This document shows positions 8,029 to 16,173 of a DNA stretch of 42,741 nucleotides, piece after piece. The position numbers were made by a program, and so were the translations under genes. Source of the stretch: Clostridiaceae bacterium (GTDB lineage: Bacteria; Bacillota; Clostridia; Oscillospirales; Acutalibacteraceae); assembly GCA_016297645.1 (NCBI GenBank), contig JAEDGF010000004.1:1-42741 (forward strand), given 5' to 3'. Each line of letters begins with the position of its first letter. Within the stretch, counting starts at the first letter, position 1. Below the pieces are notes generated by a model. The model saw only the letters and a program-made list of their open reading frames with translations. It searched no databases and was not told where the DNA came from.

Positions 8029-9225
8029 TTATCTCACCTCAAACTCTTTTGTTAACGGAGATGAACAGTTGTTCCAAAATCCCTCCGCCGTTATCCCGAC
8101 AAGATATTTTCCTTTACACACATCATCAAATGTAAAGCTGTATTCTTGCGGCATATCATAGAGATAATATTCGGATGTAAAACGAACCTGACGGAGTATT
8201 CTGCCGGTTTCTATATTTTTCAAAACAAGCTTATAGGCATTTATCCTCTCCGACGGCGACTTTGCGGCTTCAAAGGATACCGCTGCGCGGTTATCCGAAA
8301 CAACAATCTTTACAACAGTATTTTCTTCAAAATAGGGTTTTTCGGGAGCAAGATAACGCGCGGAGGTGTATACGAAAGAATCAGGATTCCACGGTGTGTT
8401 GATAACAGCGCCGTCGTCAAAAAACTTACCGCTTAAAATATCGTACGGCTTAACACGCACTGCCCCCCTGTCTGACACCTCAACAATAAGAAACTGTGCG
8501 CACTGTCCTTTGTCGGGCGGAATCGTACCGTGTATAAAATCGAATTCGTCAAGCTCAAAATACGAAAGCGAGCCCGTACCGAAACAGGTGAAATGCTTTT
8601 GATGAACGCTTCTGGGGTCATTTACGGGGGCATGGGAATGTCCTGAAAAATCTATGACCTGAGGATAGTCCATCAGTATCGAATAAATATCATCGTCGCC
8701 CCAGTTTGCGCTGCCGTAAACCGTGCCGCTGATATGCGGGTGCTGAAAAACAAAAATAGGCTTGTTTTCCGAGTCGGCGGCAGCTTTTTTTAATTCGTTC
8801 GAAAGCCATTTCTGTTTTTCCTCTCCAATCGAACATCCTTTTTCGGTCGTGACGGAAATACAATGAAAACCCTTTATTACGGTGTGCATATCGGGAACTT
8901 GACCGAAAATTTCATCAAATCTTTGAAGTGCGCCTTCATATCCGTCGTGCATATATTCATGACTTGCCATTGAGAGAACAGACACCGTTCCCTTTTTAAG
9001 CCCCTTGTCAAGAAATGATTTGCAAATGCGCATCTGCTCCTCAGTCCCTCGGTTGGCAAAATCGCCGACAGTGAAAACCGCGTCAAGAAACGGATAATCG
9101 CATTTCTCCGCAAAAAGATACGCGTCTTTAAGTCCCTTTTCGAACCGCTCGGGTTCAACGGGACAATCTTCTTTTATATGAATATCGCTGCATACCATCA
9201 TTCGCATAACTGTGTTAAAAGCCAT
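8029..9225 (-). CDS. Calcineurin-like metallophosphoesterase
   Basis: This 398-residue protein has a metallophosphoesterase fold in its first 230 residues: SDIH (13-16), GDFANRG (54-60), a histidine in ASHE (87-90) where GNHD/E is usual, QHPH (161-164) and GHSH (195-198). Together these give most of the two-metal ligand set. The last 170 residues look like a beta-sandwich appendage with no catalytic motif. No signal peptide is seen. It is the first gene of the operon with alaX and trmB and reads directly into alaX. The Asn-to-Ser change in the GNH motif removes a usual metal or phosphate contact, so activity may differ from the family norm. The substrate is unknown. Confidence 0.8.
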   Translation of the reverse strand: MAFNTVMRMMVCSDIHIKEDCPVEPERFEKGLKDAYLFAEKCDYPFLDAVFTVGDFANRGTEEQMRICKSFLDKGLKKGTVSVLSMASHEYMHDGYEGALQRFDEIFGQVPDMHTVIKGFHCISVTTEKGCSIGEEKQKWLSNELKKAAADSENKPIFVFQHPHISGTVYGSANWGDDDIYSILMDYPQVIDFSGHSHAPVNDPRSVHQKHFTCFGTGSLSYFELDEFDFIHGTIPPDKGQCAQFLIVEVSDRGAVRVKPYDILSGKFFDDGAVINTPWNPDSFVYTSARYLAPEKPYFEENTVVKIVVSDNRAAVSFEAAKSPSERINAYKLVLKNIETGRILRQVRFTSEYYLYDMPQEYSFTFDDVCKGKYLVGITAEGFWNNCSSPLTKEFEVR

Positions 9226-9256
9226 TTAAATAACCCCCGAAAAGTAATACTTTTAC

Positions 9257-9285
9257 AGTTTATCATAAAAATCGGATTAAATCAA
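9257..9285 (-). promoter_or_regulatory. Possible promoter of the phosphoesterase-alaX-trmB operon
   Basis: On the minus strand, TTGATT (9280-9285) and TAAACT (9257-9262) are 17 bases apart. The -10 is a weak match (four of six), so this is tentative. Confidence 0.4.
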
Positions 9286-9382
9286 TCGGTAAGTAACGGC
9301 TTGTGACAGACAGTTTAGTGTTTCTTTATTAAATGTTAATCTTTTATTTCTTTTATAGAAATATTACTATCACACAATAGTT

Positions 9383-9388
9383 TATAAT
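9383..9388 (+). promoter_or_regulatory. -10 box of the YjdF-like gene
   Basis: A perfect TATAAT has no good -35 at the usual distance. It overlaps the earliest in-frame ATG (9387), which argues that translation really starts at the later ATG (9417). Confidence 0.4.
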
Positions 9389-9416
9389 GAGTTTACTTAA
9401 AAGCGGAGGATTTTTG

Positions 9417-10205
9417 ATGAAAAATCGTATAAAAAAATACTTTAACACTATTTTTACACAATGCAGGAAATCGGAATTGATTTATTGGTGGATTCTGCGC
9501 GGTCTTATGATTTATGCGTTTTTTGATACCCTGCTCGGCGGCAGCGGCTATACCGCAAGCAATCCGCCGATACAGATTTTGGCGAATCTCGTAGGAATGT
9601 TTGCGTATGAAATCATACTCCTTCTGCCCGGCAACAACCGCTTAAAACTGATGTCTCCCCGTTTTCAGAATATTACCGCACTCGGTTTTCTTCTCGGCTC
9701 TTTCGGCGGCGCATATCTTAATTTGTACTACGCCGTACCGGGTTACGACAAGATTCTGCACGCATTCGGAACTGCCGAGGCTGTCTACATCGGCTATGAA
9801 TATGTGTGCGCAACTCAGCTTAAATTCAAGAAAACCTGTCCGCACCAGATAGCAAACCTTTGTGCGGTCGGTTTCGGTTTTATCCTTTCAAGTGCGTGGG
9901 AGGTCTTTGAATTTACATACGATACTTATTTCGGCGGAGATGCCCAGCATTGGAGCTACGAGCTTGCTCTTAAAGCCGCCGGAAACGACCCCTCGAAAAT
10001 TTTCAACCTTTTCCCTGTCGGCGACATAAGCCGATTCGCTCTCATGGATACTATGGGCGATATCGTTTTGAATTTTATAGGCGGCTTTGCAATGTATATT
10101 ATTCTGTGCATTATACCGTATAACCACAAGGGAAAAAACAATATTAACGCCCGCATCTTAGCGGAAACGGCAGCCGAAAGGTCAGCTGCCGCCGCAAATA
10201 CCTGA
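9417..10205 (+). CDS. Integral membrane protein, YjdF/DUF2238-like
   Basis: This is a 262-residue protein with about six hydrophobic helices. Between them lie the short motifs YDKILHAFGTAEA, SSAWEVFEFTYD and LMDTMGDIVLNFIGG, whose order and acidic residues within helices resemble the YjdF (DUF2238) family of predicted membrane proteins. That match is from memory of the family pattern and is moderate. Function is unknown. The start at 9417 is chosen because GCGGAGG lies seven to eight bases upstream and the -10 box overlaps the earlier ATG. It is a single-gene unit ending at a strong hairpin. The C-terminal 25 residues are Ala/Arg-rich and probably cytoplasmic. Confidence 0.6.
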   Translation: MKNRIKKYFNTIFTQCRKSELIYWWILRGLMIYAFFDTLLGGSGYTASNPPIQILANLVGMFAYEIILLLPGNNRLKLMSPRFQNITALGFLLGSFGGAYLNLYYAVPGYDKILHAFGTAEAVYIGYEYVCATQLKFKKTCPHQIANLCAVGFGFILSSAWEVFEFTYDTYFGGDAQHWSYELALKAAGNDPSKIFNLFPVGDISRFALMDTMGDIVLNFIGGFAMYIILCIIPYNHKGKNNINARILAETAAERSAAAANT

Positions 10206-10222
10206 CGGCGAACATAATACTT

Positions 10223-10265
10223 AAAAAGCCGGAGTGCTTCGTATAACGAAAGCTCTCCGGCTTTT
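10223..10265. terminator. Bidirectional terminator between YjdF-like and SpoIIM-like genes
   Basis: A long GC-rich stem (arms 10225-10240 and 10247-10264, small bulges) with A-run and T-run flanks serves both convergent genes. Confidence 0.8.
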
Positions 10266-10299
10266 CTTTGGTGTGTATCTTATACTGCGCTTGCACCTT

Positions 10300-10929
10300 T
10301 CAGAATAATTTGAAAATCCCGCCGAAAATCAGTCTGAACAGAAGTGATACCGCACAGGAGAGAATTGCCGCCGCGAGTGCTATTCCGTACACCGCAAGCA
10401 GCCTTGCGCCGTTAACACCCTCGCGATTCTCCGTAAAAGTGCACTTAAACACCTTGCCCGATACAGAAAAACAGTATTCGCACAAAAACAGCATTGCCGA
10501 AACACACAGCGCTCCCCCCGGCACTATCATCAACGCATGGTAGCCGAACCCTTTTGTGGAGAAGCTGCCTATGAGAAACGCTGAAAGTATACCGTTAAGA
10601 AGCCCCTTAACGAAGGGCATCGCCGCAATAAACGGAAAACCTGCCGCACCTACTCCCGATATCATTATTATTGCCAGTATAATAAAATTGAGAAGTAATT
10701 CCGACGCAAAGTACGGCAGAGGATCCTTTGAAATCAAACGCTCGGTAAAAAGCGAAATAAGCTCCCGTTCTCTGTCTGCACCGAAATAAAGGGATATACC
10801 GGTTATCAGACCGCATACAAAAACGGTGAAAAGCATAATGAGAACGCCGTTTTGTTTTATTATATACTTTCCGCCCGACACAAAGGGCAGTTTTCTTTTT
10901 GAATATATCATTAGTCTTTTCATTCTCAA
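10300..10929 (-). CDS. spoIIM: SpoIIM-like (DUF95) membrane protein
   Basis: This 209-residue protein has about five hydrophobic helices. The middle section reads GVGAAGFPFIAAMPFVKG, then a run of small residues and an MIVPGG turn, matching the SpoIIM pattern of a glycine- and proline-containing helix, KG, then a loop before a proline-bearing helix. SpoIIM in spore formers belongs to the DMP peptidoglycan-degrading complex that drives engulfment, but DUF95 proteins also occur in non-sporulating bacteria. No SpoIID or SpoIIP partner lies nearby. It follows the small membrane protein gene by 12 bases and is probably co-transcribed. GAAAAGG lies about ten bases before the ATG. Confidence 0.55.
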   Translation of the reverse strand: MRMKRLMIYSKRKLPFVSGGKYIIKQNGVLIMLFTVFVCGLITGISLYFGADRERELISLFTERLISKDPLPYFASELLLNFIILAIIMISGVGAAGFPFIAAMPFVKGLLNGILSAFLIGSFSTKGFGYHALMIVPGGALCVSAMLFLCEYCFSVSGKVFKCTFTENREGVNGARLLAVYGIALAAAILSCAVSLLFRLIFGGIFKLF

Positions 10930-10941
10930 AAACCTTTTCTT

Positions 10942-11313
10942 TTATATTTTTTTACCGATAACGGTTCCTATAAAGGCGGAAACTATCGACGCAGCCGGTA
11001 TAAAAAGTACAGACAAGCCCGTTTTATTTCCGGAAACCGCCAATACGGGAACAACAGCGACTGCCGTAAAGAATAAAGCGGAAATTGCGATAAGAATGAA
11101 CGGATTGAGTTTCATTCTTTTTGCATTTATGAATGACGCAATGAGTGTTACCGCCGCGCAGATCACAATGTACGCCGTTCGGTACGCTGTTACCGGCATA
11201 TCGTTTTTCGTCATAGCATAAGCCAGCACCATGACCGACGAAACGAACAGGATTAAGCATATCAGTAGATTGAGCACGAGAGCCACCCAAGGTCTTTGTT
11301 TGTGTTTTTTCAT
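10942..11313 (-). CDS. Small four-helix membrane protein (possible TIGR04086/DUF3792)
   Basis: This 123-residue protein has four hydrophobic segments (about 9-31, 44-61, 70-93 and 100-119) separated by short basic loops. Size, topology and position just downstream of yajC fit the TIGR04086 family (DUF3792), which in clostridia often lies near yajC and sec genes. The assignment rests mainly on context. No six-cysteine SCIFF peptide gene, a common neighbour of that family, is found here. A GGAAAGGG ribosome site is seven bases before ATG. A terminator separates it from yajC, and no clear promoter is visible in the 50-base gap. Confidence 0.6.
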   Translation of the reverse strand: MKKHKQRPWVALVLNLLICLILFVSSVMVLAYAMTKNDMPVTAYRTAYIVICAAVTLIASFINAKRMKLNPFILIAISALFFTAVAVVPVLAVSGNKTGLSVLFIPAASIVSAFIGTVIGKKI

Positions 11314-11367
11314 TTAAACACCCTTTCCTATGTTGTTTGTCCGGTTAATAGTTATGCCGGCGTAAAC

Positions 11368-11395
11368 AAAAAAAGACCGCCTTACGGCAGTCTTT
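11368..11395 (-). terminator. Terminator of yajC
   Basis: On the minus strand, arms 11386-11395 and 11372-11381 form a ten-pair stem (one G-U) with a GTAA loop, followed by seven T. Confidence 0.8.
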
Positions 11396-11421
11396 AAAAA
11401 ATGCTGGGATTAACAGATGAA

Positions 11422-11835
11422 TTATTCGGCTTCTCCGTCTTTTTTGGAGCGTCTTTTGCCCGCCTTTTTTTCATCCTTCTCGGCTTTTTTAGCAGCTTCG
11501 AGAGCAGCCTTTTCTTCAGCCATACGAGCGTTTGCGGTATCGTTTGTCTGAATCGCCCAACGCATAAACTTGATCTTTGTTCTGTCGGCACCGGTTTCAA
11601 TAACGACCGAATCTTCCTTTACGGTAACAATTCTGCCGCTGATACCGCCGATAGTTGTGATCTCGTCGCCGATCTGAACGGAGTCACGGAGCTTCTGTTC
11701 CTCAGCCTGTTTTTTCTTCTGAGGTCTGATCATGACGAAATACATAAGGGCGACCATAACAACAAGCATGATAATCATGGAAAACGAGCTTGTGCTCTTC
11801 GCAGCGGTTTCGGTGGCAAGCAGGTTAAATATCAT
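11422..11835 (-). CDS. yajC: Preprotein translocase subunit YajC
   Basis: YajC is the small accessory subunit of the SecDF-YajC complex that helps Sec-dependent export. The protein has 137 residues: a short N terminus, one membrane helix (about 18-36), the family signature MIRPQKKKQ immediately after it, and the DEITTIGGISGRIV strand domain typical of YajC. The last 35 residues are a Lys/Glu/Ala-rich tail, longer than in E. coli YajC. The start at 11835 is set by GGAGG eight bases upstream; an ATG seven codons earlier lies before the ribosome site. It is alone between its own promoter and terminator; secD and secF are not in the window. Confidence 0.9.
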   Translation of the reverse strand: MIFNLLATETAAKSTSSFSMIIMLVVMVALMYFVMIRPQKKKQAEEQKLRDSVQIGDEITTIGGISGRIVTVKEDSVVIETGADRTKIKFMRWAIQTNDTANARMAEEKAALEAAKKAEKDEKKAGKRRSKKDGEAE

Positions 11836-11865
11836 TTTATTATCCTCCAAAAACATAATGTAAGT

Positions 11866-11894
11866 ATTATACAGGTTGTCCGCAGAAAAAGCAA
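11866..11894 (-). promoter_or_regulatory. Sigma-A promoter of yajC
   Basis: On the minus strand, TTGCTT (11889-11894) and TATAAT (11866-11871) are separated by 17 bases, about 31 bases before the start codon. The rest of the gap up to hslO (11895-12089) holds nothing I can support. Confidence 0.75.
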
Positions 11895-12089
11895 GAGATA
11901 TTCAACAAATAAATTAAAGATATTGAAGATTTCCGTAAAAATCGTGTTTTTCAGGCGGATAAGTGCAGCAAACTGCGTTGTAAACGGCATATTCAAATTC
12001 TCGACCGTGAAAAAGCGCCGTCTGCATATCAAAAGCAGATTCCGACACCATTGCAGCGTTTGCTGCACGAGTGTTGCGGTAATTACGGC

Positions 12090-12986
12090 TTATTTTTCGT
12101 CCGGACTGCCGGAACAGGCGTATTTTAAAAGCTTTTTAATATCGTCCGAGGTGAACTTATAAACTTTGGGACAAAAATGGCACTGTACCTCCGTCACCTC
12201 ATCCCGAGCCATTTCTTCAAGCGCCTCTTTGCCGGTGCTTATAAGCGCTTTTTCGACTCTTTCAAGCGAACAGTTGCACTTGTATGCTGTGTCGTACTCG
12301 TCGAGGACCTCCATCTCAAACTCGGGAAGAATCCTGCGGCAGATCTGTTCGGCGGAAAGCCCGTCCGACATCATTTTTGTAACCGAATCGATGCCTTTGA
12401 GCCCGTTTTCAACCTTTGTTATGACATCATCGTCAGCTGTCGGAAGAAGCTGGATAAGGAAACCTCCGGCAACTGCAACGGAAAGATCCGGATTTACCAG
12501 CACGCCGAGCGCACATACGGACGGTATCTGCTCGCTGACGGCATAGTAAGATGTGACATCCTCGGCGATTTCGCCCGAAACAAGCGGTACTTGACCGACG
12601 GAGGGTTCTTTAAGCCCGACATCCTTTATGACAGTAATAAAACCGTCCTTCCCTACCGCGCCGCCGACATCGAGCTTACCCTTTGCGTTCAGCGGAAGCT
12701 CAACATGAGGGTCCATGACATATCCGCGGACATTGCCGTGCGAATCGGAAACCGCTATAATCGAACCGGCGGGACCGCCTCCGTTTATGCGTACCGTGAC
12801 GGAATCGTCGCTGTTCTTCATGCATACGCCCATAAGTCCGACAGCGGTAAGAGTTCTGCCGAGCGCTGCCGTACATACCTTAGATGAATTCTGATACTTA
12901 CGCGCTGTTTCGCAAATATCCGTTGTATCGGAAACCAGAGCGACAACGCTTCCGTCCGTCGATAAATAGCGTACTGTTTTACCCAT
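12090..12986 (-). CDS. hslO: Redox-regulated chaperone Hsp33
   Basis: Hsp33 is a cytoplasmic holdase activated by oxidation. The 298-residue length fits. The family body includes the INGGGPAGSI segment (67-77) and the conserved VGGAVGKDG loop (107-115). The C-terminal zinc switch is complete: CxC at Cys237/Cys239 and CxxC at Cys269/Cys272. In the family these four cysteines bind zinc when reduced and form disulfides under oxidative stress. AAGGAGAG precedes the ATG, which lies inside the end of the methyltransferase gene (8-base overlap), so the two are translationally coupled. It is last in the operon yerC, methyltransferase, hslO. Confidence 0.95.
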   Translation of the reverse strand: MGKTVRYLSTDGSVVALVSDTTDICETARKYQNSSKVCTAALGRTLTAVGLMGVCMKNSDDSVTVRINGGGPAGSIIAVSDSHGNVRGYVMDPHVELPLNAKGKLDVGGAVGKDGFITVIKDVGLKEPSVGQVPLVSGEIAEDVTSYYAVSEQIPSVCALGVLVNPDLSVAVAGGFLIQLLPTADDDVITKVENGLKGIDSVTKMMSDGLSAEQICRRILPEFEMEVLDEYDTAYKCNCSLERVEKALISTGKEALEEMARDEVTEVQCHFCPKVYKFTSDDIKKLLKYACSGSPDEK

Positions 12987-13755
12987 TTTGCATTCTCTCC
13001 TTATATGACATCGGCTTCACCGCAGTAAAACGCAGACGCTGCTCGTCCGGTTTTATTGTTTTTTCGCCGTCCTCGGAATAAACTTCCGTTTTTTCAAAAC
13101 CGACGCTCTCCAAAAGCGTACGAATTGTACCTATGTCGTAAGCCGTTTCGGTTATATCATCACTTTCACGCGTGTATGTGCCGTTTTTGCAGCGTCTGAA
13201 AATATCAATGTACATATCAACCGTTTTGCCGTCGGGGCAAAGGTCGTTTTGCCAAACGAAAAATGAGTCGGCACTTTCATAAACGAAGGTGTTGTTTCCG
13301 AGAATCTCACGGTGTTTATAAATTGTGTTAACATCGAAAATAAACACTCCGCCGGGTTCCAAAAACAAAAATATTCGTTCGAATGCTTTCTTCACTTCGT
13401 CAATTCCGTTCAAATGGTTAATGGAATCAAGCATACACACGGCACAATCCACCGTTCCAAACAGGTCAAGTTCACACATATCCTGACATAAAAGCAGAAC
13501 TCTGTCGCCGTATCGGCAGAGCTTATCCCTTGCTTTGCCGAGCATCTCCTGCGAAATATCGACGCAAATGACTTCGTTTCCCCGTTCGAGAAGCATTTCG
13601 GCAAGTGTTCCTGTCCCGCACGCGACATCAAGTATGGTGTTGCCCGTAACGCCGGCGTTTTGCATAACGGTCATTATGAATTCGGCTTCGGCGCAATAAT
13701 CAATATTTTTCGTAAACGCATCGTAGACAGATGCAAATGCTTCATCGTAAGACAT
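12979..13755 (-). CDS. Class I SAM-dependent methyltransferase, substrate unknown
   Basis: This 258-residue protein opens with the MSYDEAFASVYDAF helix usual in small-molecule methyltransferases of Bacillota. The SAM-binding glycine motif LDVACGTGTLAE is at about 42-53, an acidic VDIS strand end is about 20 residues later, and a QDMCEL motif follows. The second half is a beta-rich region typical of this methyltransferase group. Its ATG overlaps the yerC stop by one base (TAATG) and its stop overlaps hslO, so all three genes form one coupled operon. The substrate cannot be told from sequence. Confidence 0.85.
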   Translation of the reverse strand: MSYDEAFASVYDAFTKNIDYCAEAEFIMTVMQNAGVTGNTILDVACGTGTLAEMLLERGNEVICVDISQEMLGKARDKLCRYGDRVLLLCQDMCELDLFGTVDCAVCMLDSINHLNGIDEVKKAFERIFLFLEPGGVFIFDVNTIYKHREILGNNTFVYESADSFFVWQNDLCPDGKTVDMYIDIFRRCKNGTYTRESDDITETAYDIGTIRTLLESVGFEKTEVYSEDGEKTIKPDEQRLRFTAVKPMSYKERMQNG

Positions 13756-14042
13756 TATTCAAGCACCTTCTTGAAGACCGATTCATATCCTTCGCTGCCG
13801 TAGGCAAGCGCGCGGTTCACACGGCTGATAGTCGCGGTCGAAGCACCGGTCGCCTCCACGATTTCATTATATACGTTCTTTTCGTACAGGAGCTTTGCGA
13901 CTTCAACACGCTGTGACATGGCTTTGATTTCCGGAATGGTGCAAAGATCCTCAAAAAAAGCGTAGCACTCCTCTTTTGATTTCAGTGAAAGAATACATTC
14001 AAACAAAAAATCAGTGTTGCCGCTCTTTATTTTGCTATCCAA
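13755..14042 (-). CDS. yerC: YerC/YecD-type TrpR-like DNA-binding protein
   Basis: This 95-residue protein is the size of B. subtilis YerC (104) and has the Trp-repressor fold. Helices with the FFEDLCTIPEIKAMSQRVEVAKLL pattern precede the helix-turn-helix YNEIVEATGASTATISRVNRAL at about 58-79, which is close to the family consensus. The function of this family in Firmicutes is not well defined, although it is often called a tryptophan-repressor-like regulator. The start is TTG at 14040-14042, supported by AGAAGG seven bases upstream and by the lack of another start before residue 42. It is first in the operon with the methyltransferase and hslO and might act on its own promoter. Confidence 0.88.
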   Translation of the reverse strand: MDSKIKSGNTDFLFECILSLKSKEECYAFFEDLCTIPEIKAMSQRVEVAKLLYEKNVYNEIVEATGASTATISRVNRALAYGSEGYESVFKKVLE

Positions 14043-14077
14043 AGAAAAGCCTTCTTTCTTCTTGGAATTCGTTTACC

Positions 14078-14106
14078 ATTTTAGCACATTAAAGAGAAAA
14101 AGTAAA
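14078..14106 (-). promoter_or_regulatory. Promoter of the yerC-hslO operon
   Basis: On the minus strand, TTTACT (14101-14106) and TAAAAT (14078-14083) are separated by 17 bases, with TG one base before the -10. It is divergent from the metG promoter, 34 bases away. Confidence 0.7.
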
Positions 14107-14140
14107 GCACAAAACGGTTTTCCCCCCGAATTGTCCGGGA

Positions 14141-14169
14141 TTGACAAAACAAAACATCTGATGTAATAT
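14141..14169 (+). promoter_or_regulatory. Promoter of metG
   Basis: TTGACA (14141-14146) and TAATAT (14164-14169) are separated by 17 bases. The leader to the start codon is only about 25 bases, which leaves no room for a T-box or SAM riboswitch. Confidence 0.75.
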
Positions 14170-14201
14170 ATAAAAATAAACAAAAGATGGAGGAAAACGC
14201 A

Positions 14202-16169
14202 ATGGATAGAAAGAAATTCTATATTACCACTCCGATATATTATCCCTCGGACAAGCTGCACATAGGTCATACCTACTGTACCGTTGCCACCGATGCAATG
14301 GCGCGCTATAAACGGCTTACCGGATATGATGTTATGTTCCTTACGGGAACGGACGAACACGGTCAGAAAATCGAAAACAAGGCAAAAGAGGCCGGAGTTA
14401 CCCCAAAGGAATTTCTCGACAGAATTGTTGAGGGCGAAAAGGGCGTTCTTGACCTGTGGAAACTCATGAATATTTCAAACGACCGTTTTATTCGTACGAC
14501 CGATGACTATCACTGTGAAGCAATTCAGAAAATATTCAGAAAGATGTATGAAAAGGGCGATATCTACAAAGGCTCATATAAGGGCAAGTACTGCACTCCC
14601 TGCGAGTCTTTTTGGACGGAAAGCCAGCTTGTCAACGGCAAATGCCCCGACTGCGGACGCGAAGTCCATGACGCTGAGGAGGAAGCATATTTCTTCCGTT
14701 TAAGTAAATACGCCGACAGAGTTCAATATCTTCTCGAAAACACGGATTATCTTCAACCGAAAAGCCGTGTAAACGAAATGGTCAACAACTTCATAAAGCC
14801 CGGACTTGACGACCTGTGCGTAAGCCGTACGAGTTTCAAGTGGGGTATTCCGGTCGATTTTGACCCCGGCCATGTCGTATATGTCTGGGTTGACGCGTTG
14901 TTCAACTACACAACGGCACTCGGTTTTATGAATGATAAGTATCACGACTATGAAAAATATTGGCCTGCCGATGTCCATTTTGTCGGAAAAGAGATCGTTC
15001 GTTTCCACTCCATCATATGGCCCGCAATGCTCATGAGCATGGAGATGCCTTTACCGAAGCATGTGTTCGGTCACGGTTGGCTTGTAATGGACGGCGGTAA
15101 AATGTCCAAATCAAAAGGCAATGTCGTTGACCCGTATGTTCTTGCGGAAAAGTTCGGCGTAGACGCACTTCGCTTCTTCCTTCTCCGTACTTTCCCGTTC
15201 GGTTCGGACGGCAACTTCTCAAACGAGCTGCTCATAAATACCATCAATAAAGACCTTGCAAACGACCTCGGCAACATTGTTTCCCGTACCGTTTCAATGG
15301 TCGACAAATATTTCAGCGGCACGCTTCCCGAGGAAAAGAGCGTTACGGAAGCGGATTCCGATCTTATAAACACCGCGTCGGCACTCAGAGATAAATACGA
15401 GGACGACATGGAGCATTTCAGATTCCAAAAGGCGCTCGAGGACATTTTTGCAGTCATTGACAGGGCAAACAAATACATTGACGAAAATATCCCGTGGGTA
15501 CTCGCAAAGGACGAAGCGAACAAGGCGCGCCTTGCTGCGGTCATGTACAACATTCTCGAAACCATCAGAATTTGTGCGGTGCTGCTTACTCCGTTTATGC
15601 CCGATACCGCAAATACGATATTCGACCGTATCGGTGCCGATGAAAGCGGCAGAACATGGGAAAGCGCCGGTAAGTGGGGTACGCTGAACACTGCCGTTAC
15701 GGTAAAGATGGGCGAAGCACTCTTCCCCCGTATCGATGCCGAAAAAGCCATTGAAGAGCTCAATGCCATTCAGGCAGAACAGAGAAAGAAGGCTATGGGC
15801 AATATCGTTGAAACCGAACCGCTGAGCGAAGAAAATGTTGACTTTAATACATTCTGCAAATCGGATATGCGCGCGGTAAAAATCAAGGCGTGCGAAGCCG
15901 TGAAAAAGAGCGACAAGCTTCTTAAATTCACGCTTGACGACGGCAGCGGCACTGACCGTGTTATTCTCTCCGGAATTCATAAATACTACGAACCCGAACA
16001 GCTTATAGGAAAAACAGCGGTGGCTATACTCAATCTTCCCCCGAGAAAGATGATGGGTATTCCCTCCTGCGGAATGCTTATTTCCGCCGTTCACAAAGAA
16101 AACGGTGAAGAAAAACTTCATCTTCTTCTTGTCGACGACTCGATTCCCGCCGGTGCTAAGCTCTGCTGA
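14202..16169 (+). CDS. metG: Methionyl-tRNA synthetase with C-terminal tRNA-binding domain
   Basis: This enzyme charges tRNA-Met, for both initiation and elongation. In this 655-residue protein the class I motif HIGH is at 20-23 and KMSKS at 300-304. The four zinc cysteines are at 131, 134, 148 and 151 in the connective insert. A helical anticodon-binding domain follows, and from about residue 550 there is an OB-fold Trbp111-like domain (FCKSDMRAVKIKACE, then the GIPSCGML end). This is the usual long clostridial form. The start at 14202 is set by GGAGG eight bases upstream; an earlier in-frame ATG overlaps that site. tatD follows four bases after the stop. Confidence 0.97.
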   Translation: MDRKKFYITTPIYYPSDKLHIGHTYCTVATDAMARYKRLTGYDVMFLTGTDEHGQKIENKAKEAGVTPKEFLDRIVEGEKGVLDLWKLMNISNDRFIRTTDDYHCEAIQKIFRKMYEKGDIYKGSYKGKYCTPCESFWTESQLVNGKCPDCGREVHDAEEEAYFFRLSKYADRVQYLLENTDYLQPKSRVNEMVNNFIKPGLDDLCVSRTSFKWGIPVDFDPGHVVYVWVDALFNYTTALGFMNDKYHDYEKYWPADVHFVGKEIVRFHSIIWPAMLMSMEMPLPKHVFGHGWLVMDGGKMSKSKGNVVDPYVLAEKFGVDALRFFLLRTFPFGSDGNFSNELLINTINKDLANDLGNIVSRTVSMVDKYFSGTLPEEKSVTEADSDLINTASALRDKYEDDMEHFRFQKALEDIFAVIDRANKYIDENIPWVLAKDEANKARLAAVMYNILETIRICAVLLTPFMPDTANTIFDRIGADESGRTWESAGKWGTLNTAVTVKMGEALFPRIDAEKAIEELNAIQAEQRKKAMGNIVETEPLSEENVDFNTFCKSDMRAVKIKACEAVKKSDKLLKFTLDDGSGTDRVILSGIHKYYEPEQLIGKTAVAILNLPPRKMMGIPSCGMLISAVHKENGEEKLHLLLVDDSIPAGAKLC

Positions 16170-16173
16170 AAAA

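Noticed and set aside
11832..12068. 78-codon minus-strand frame between hslO and yajC
   Set aside because: No ribosome site, and it runs through the yajC promoter and start region; the translation looks random.
14170..14201. SAM riboswitch or T-box upstream of metG
   Set aside because: The likely transcript start is only about 25 bases before the start codon.
15294..16121. Long antisense open frame (about 275 codons) inside metG
   Set aside because: It lies wholly opposite a well-supported synthetase gene, has no ribosome site, and its translation has no recognisable motif.
16105..16173. Longer TatD start inside metG
   Set aside because: The added residues are hydrophobic and unlike TatD; the family begins at the NIFDTHAH motif, matched by the start at 16174.
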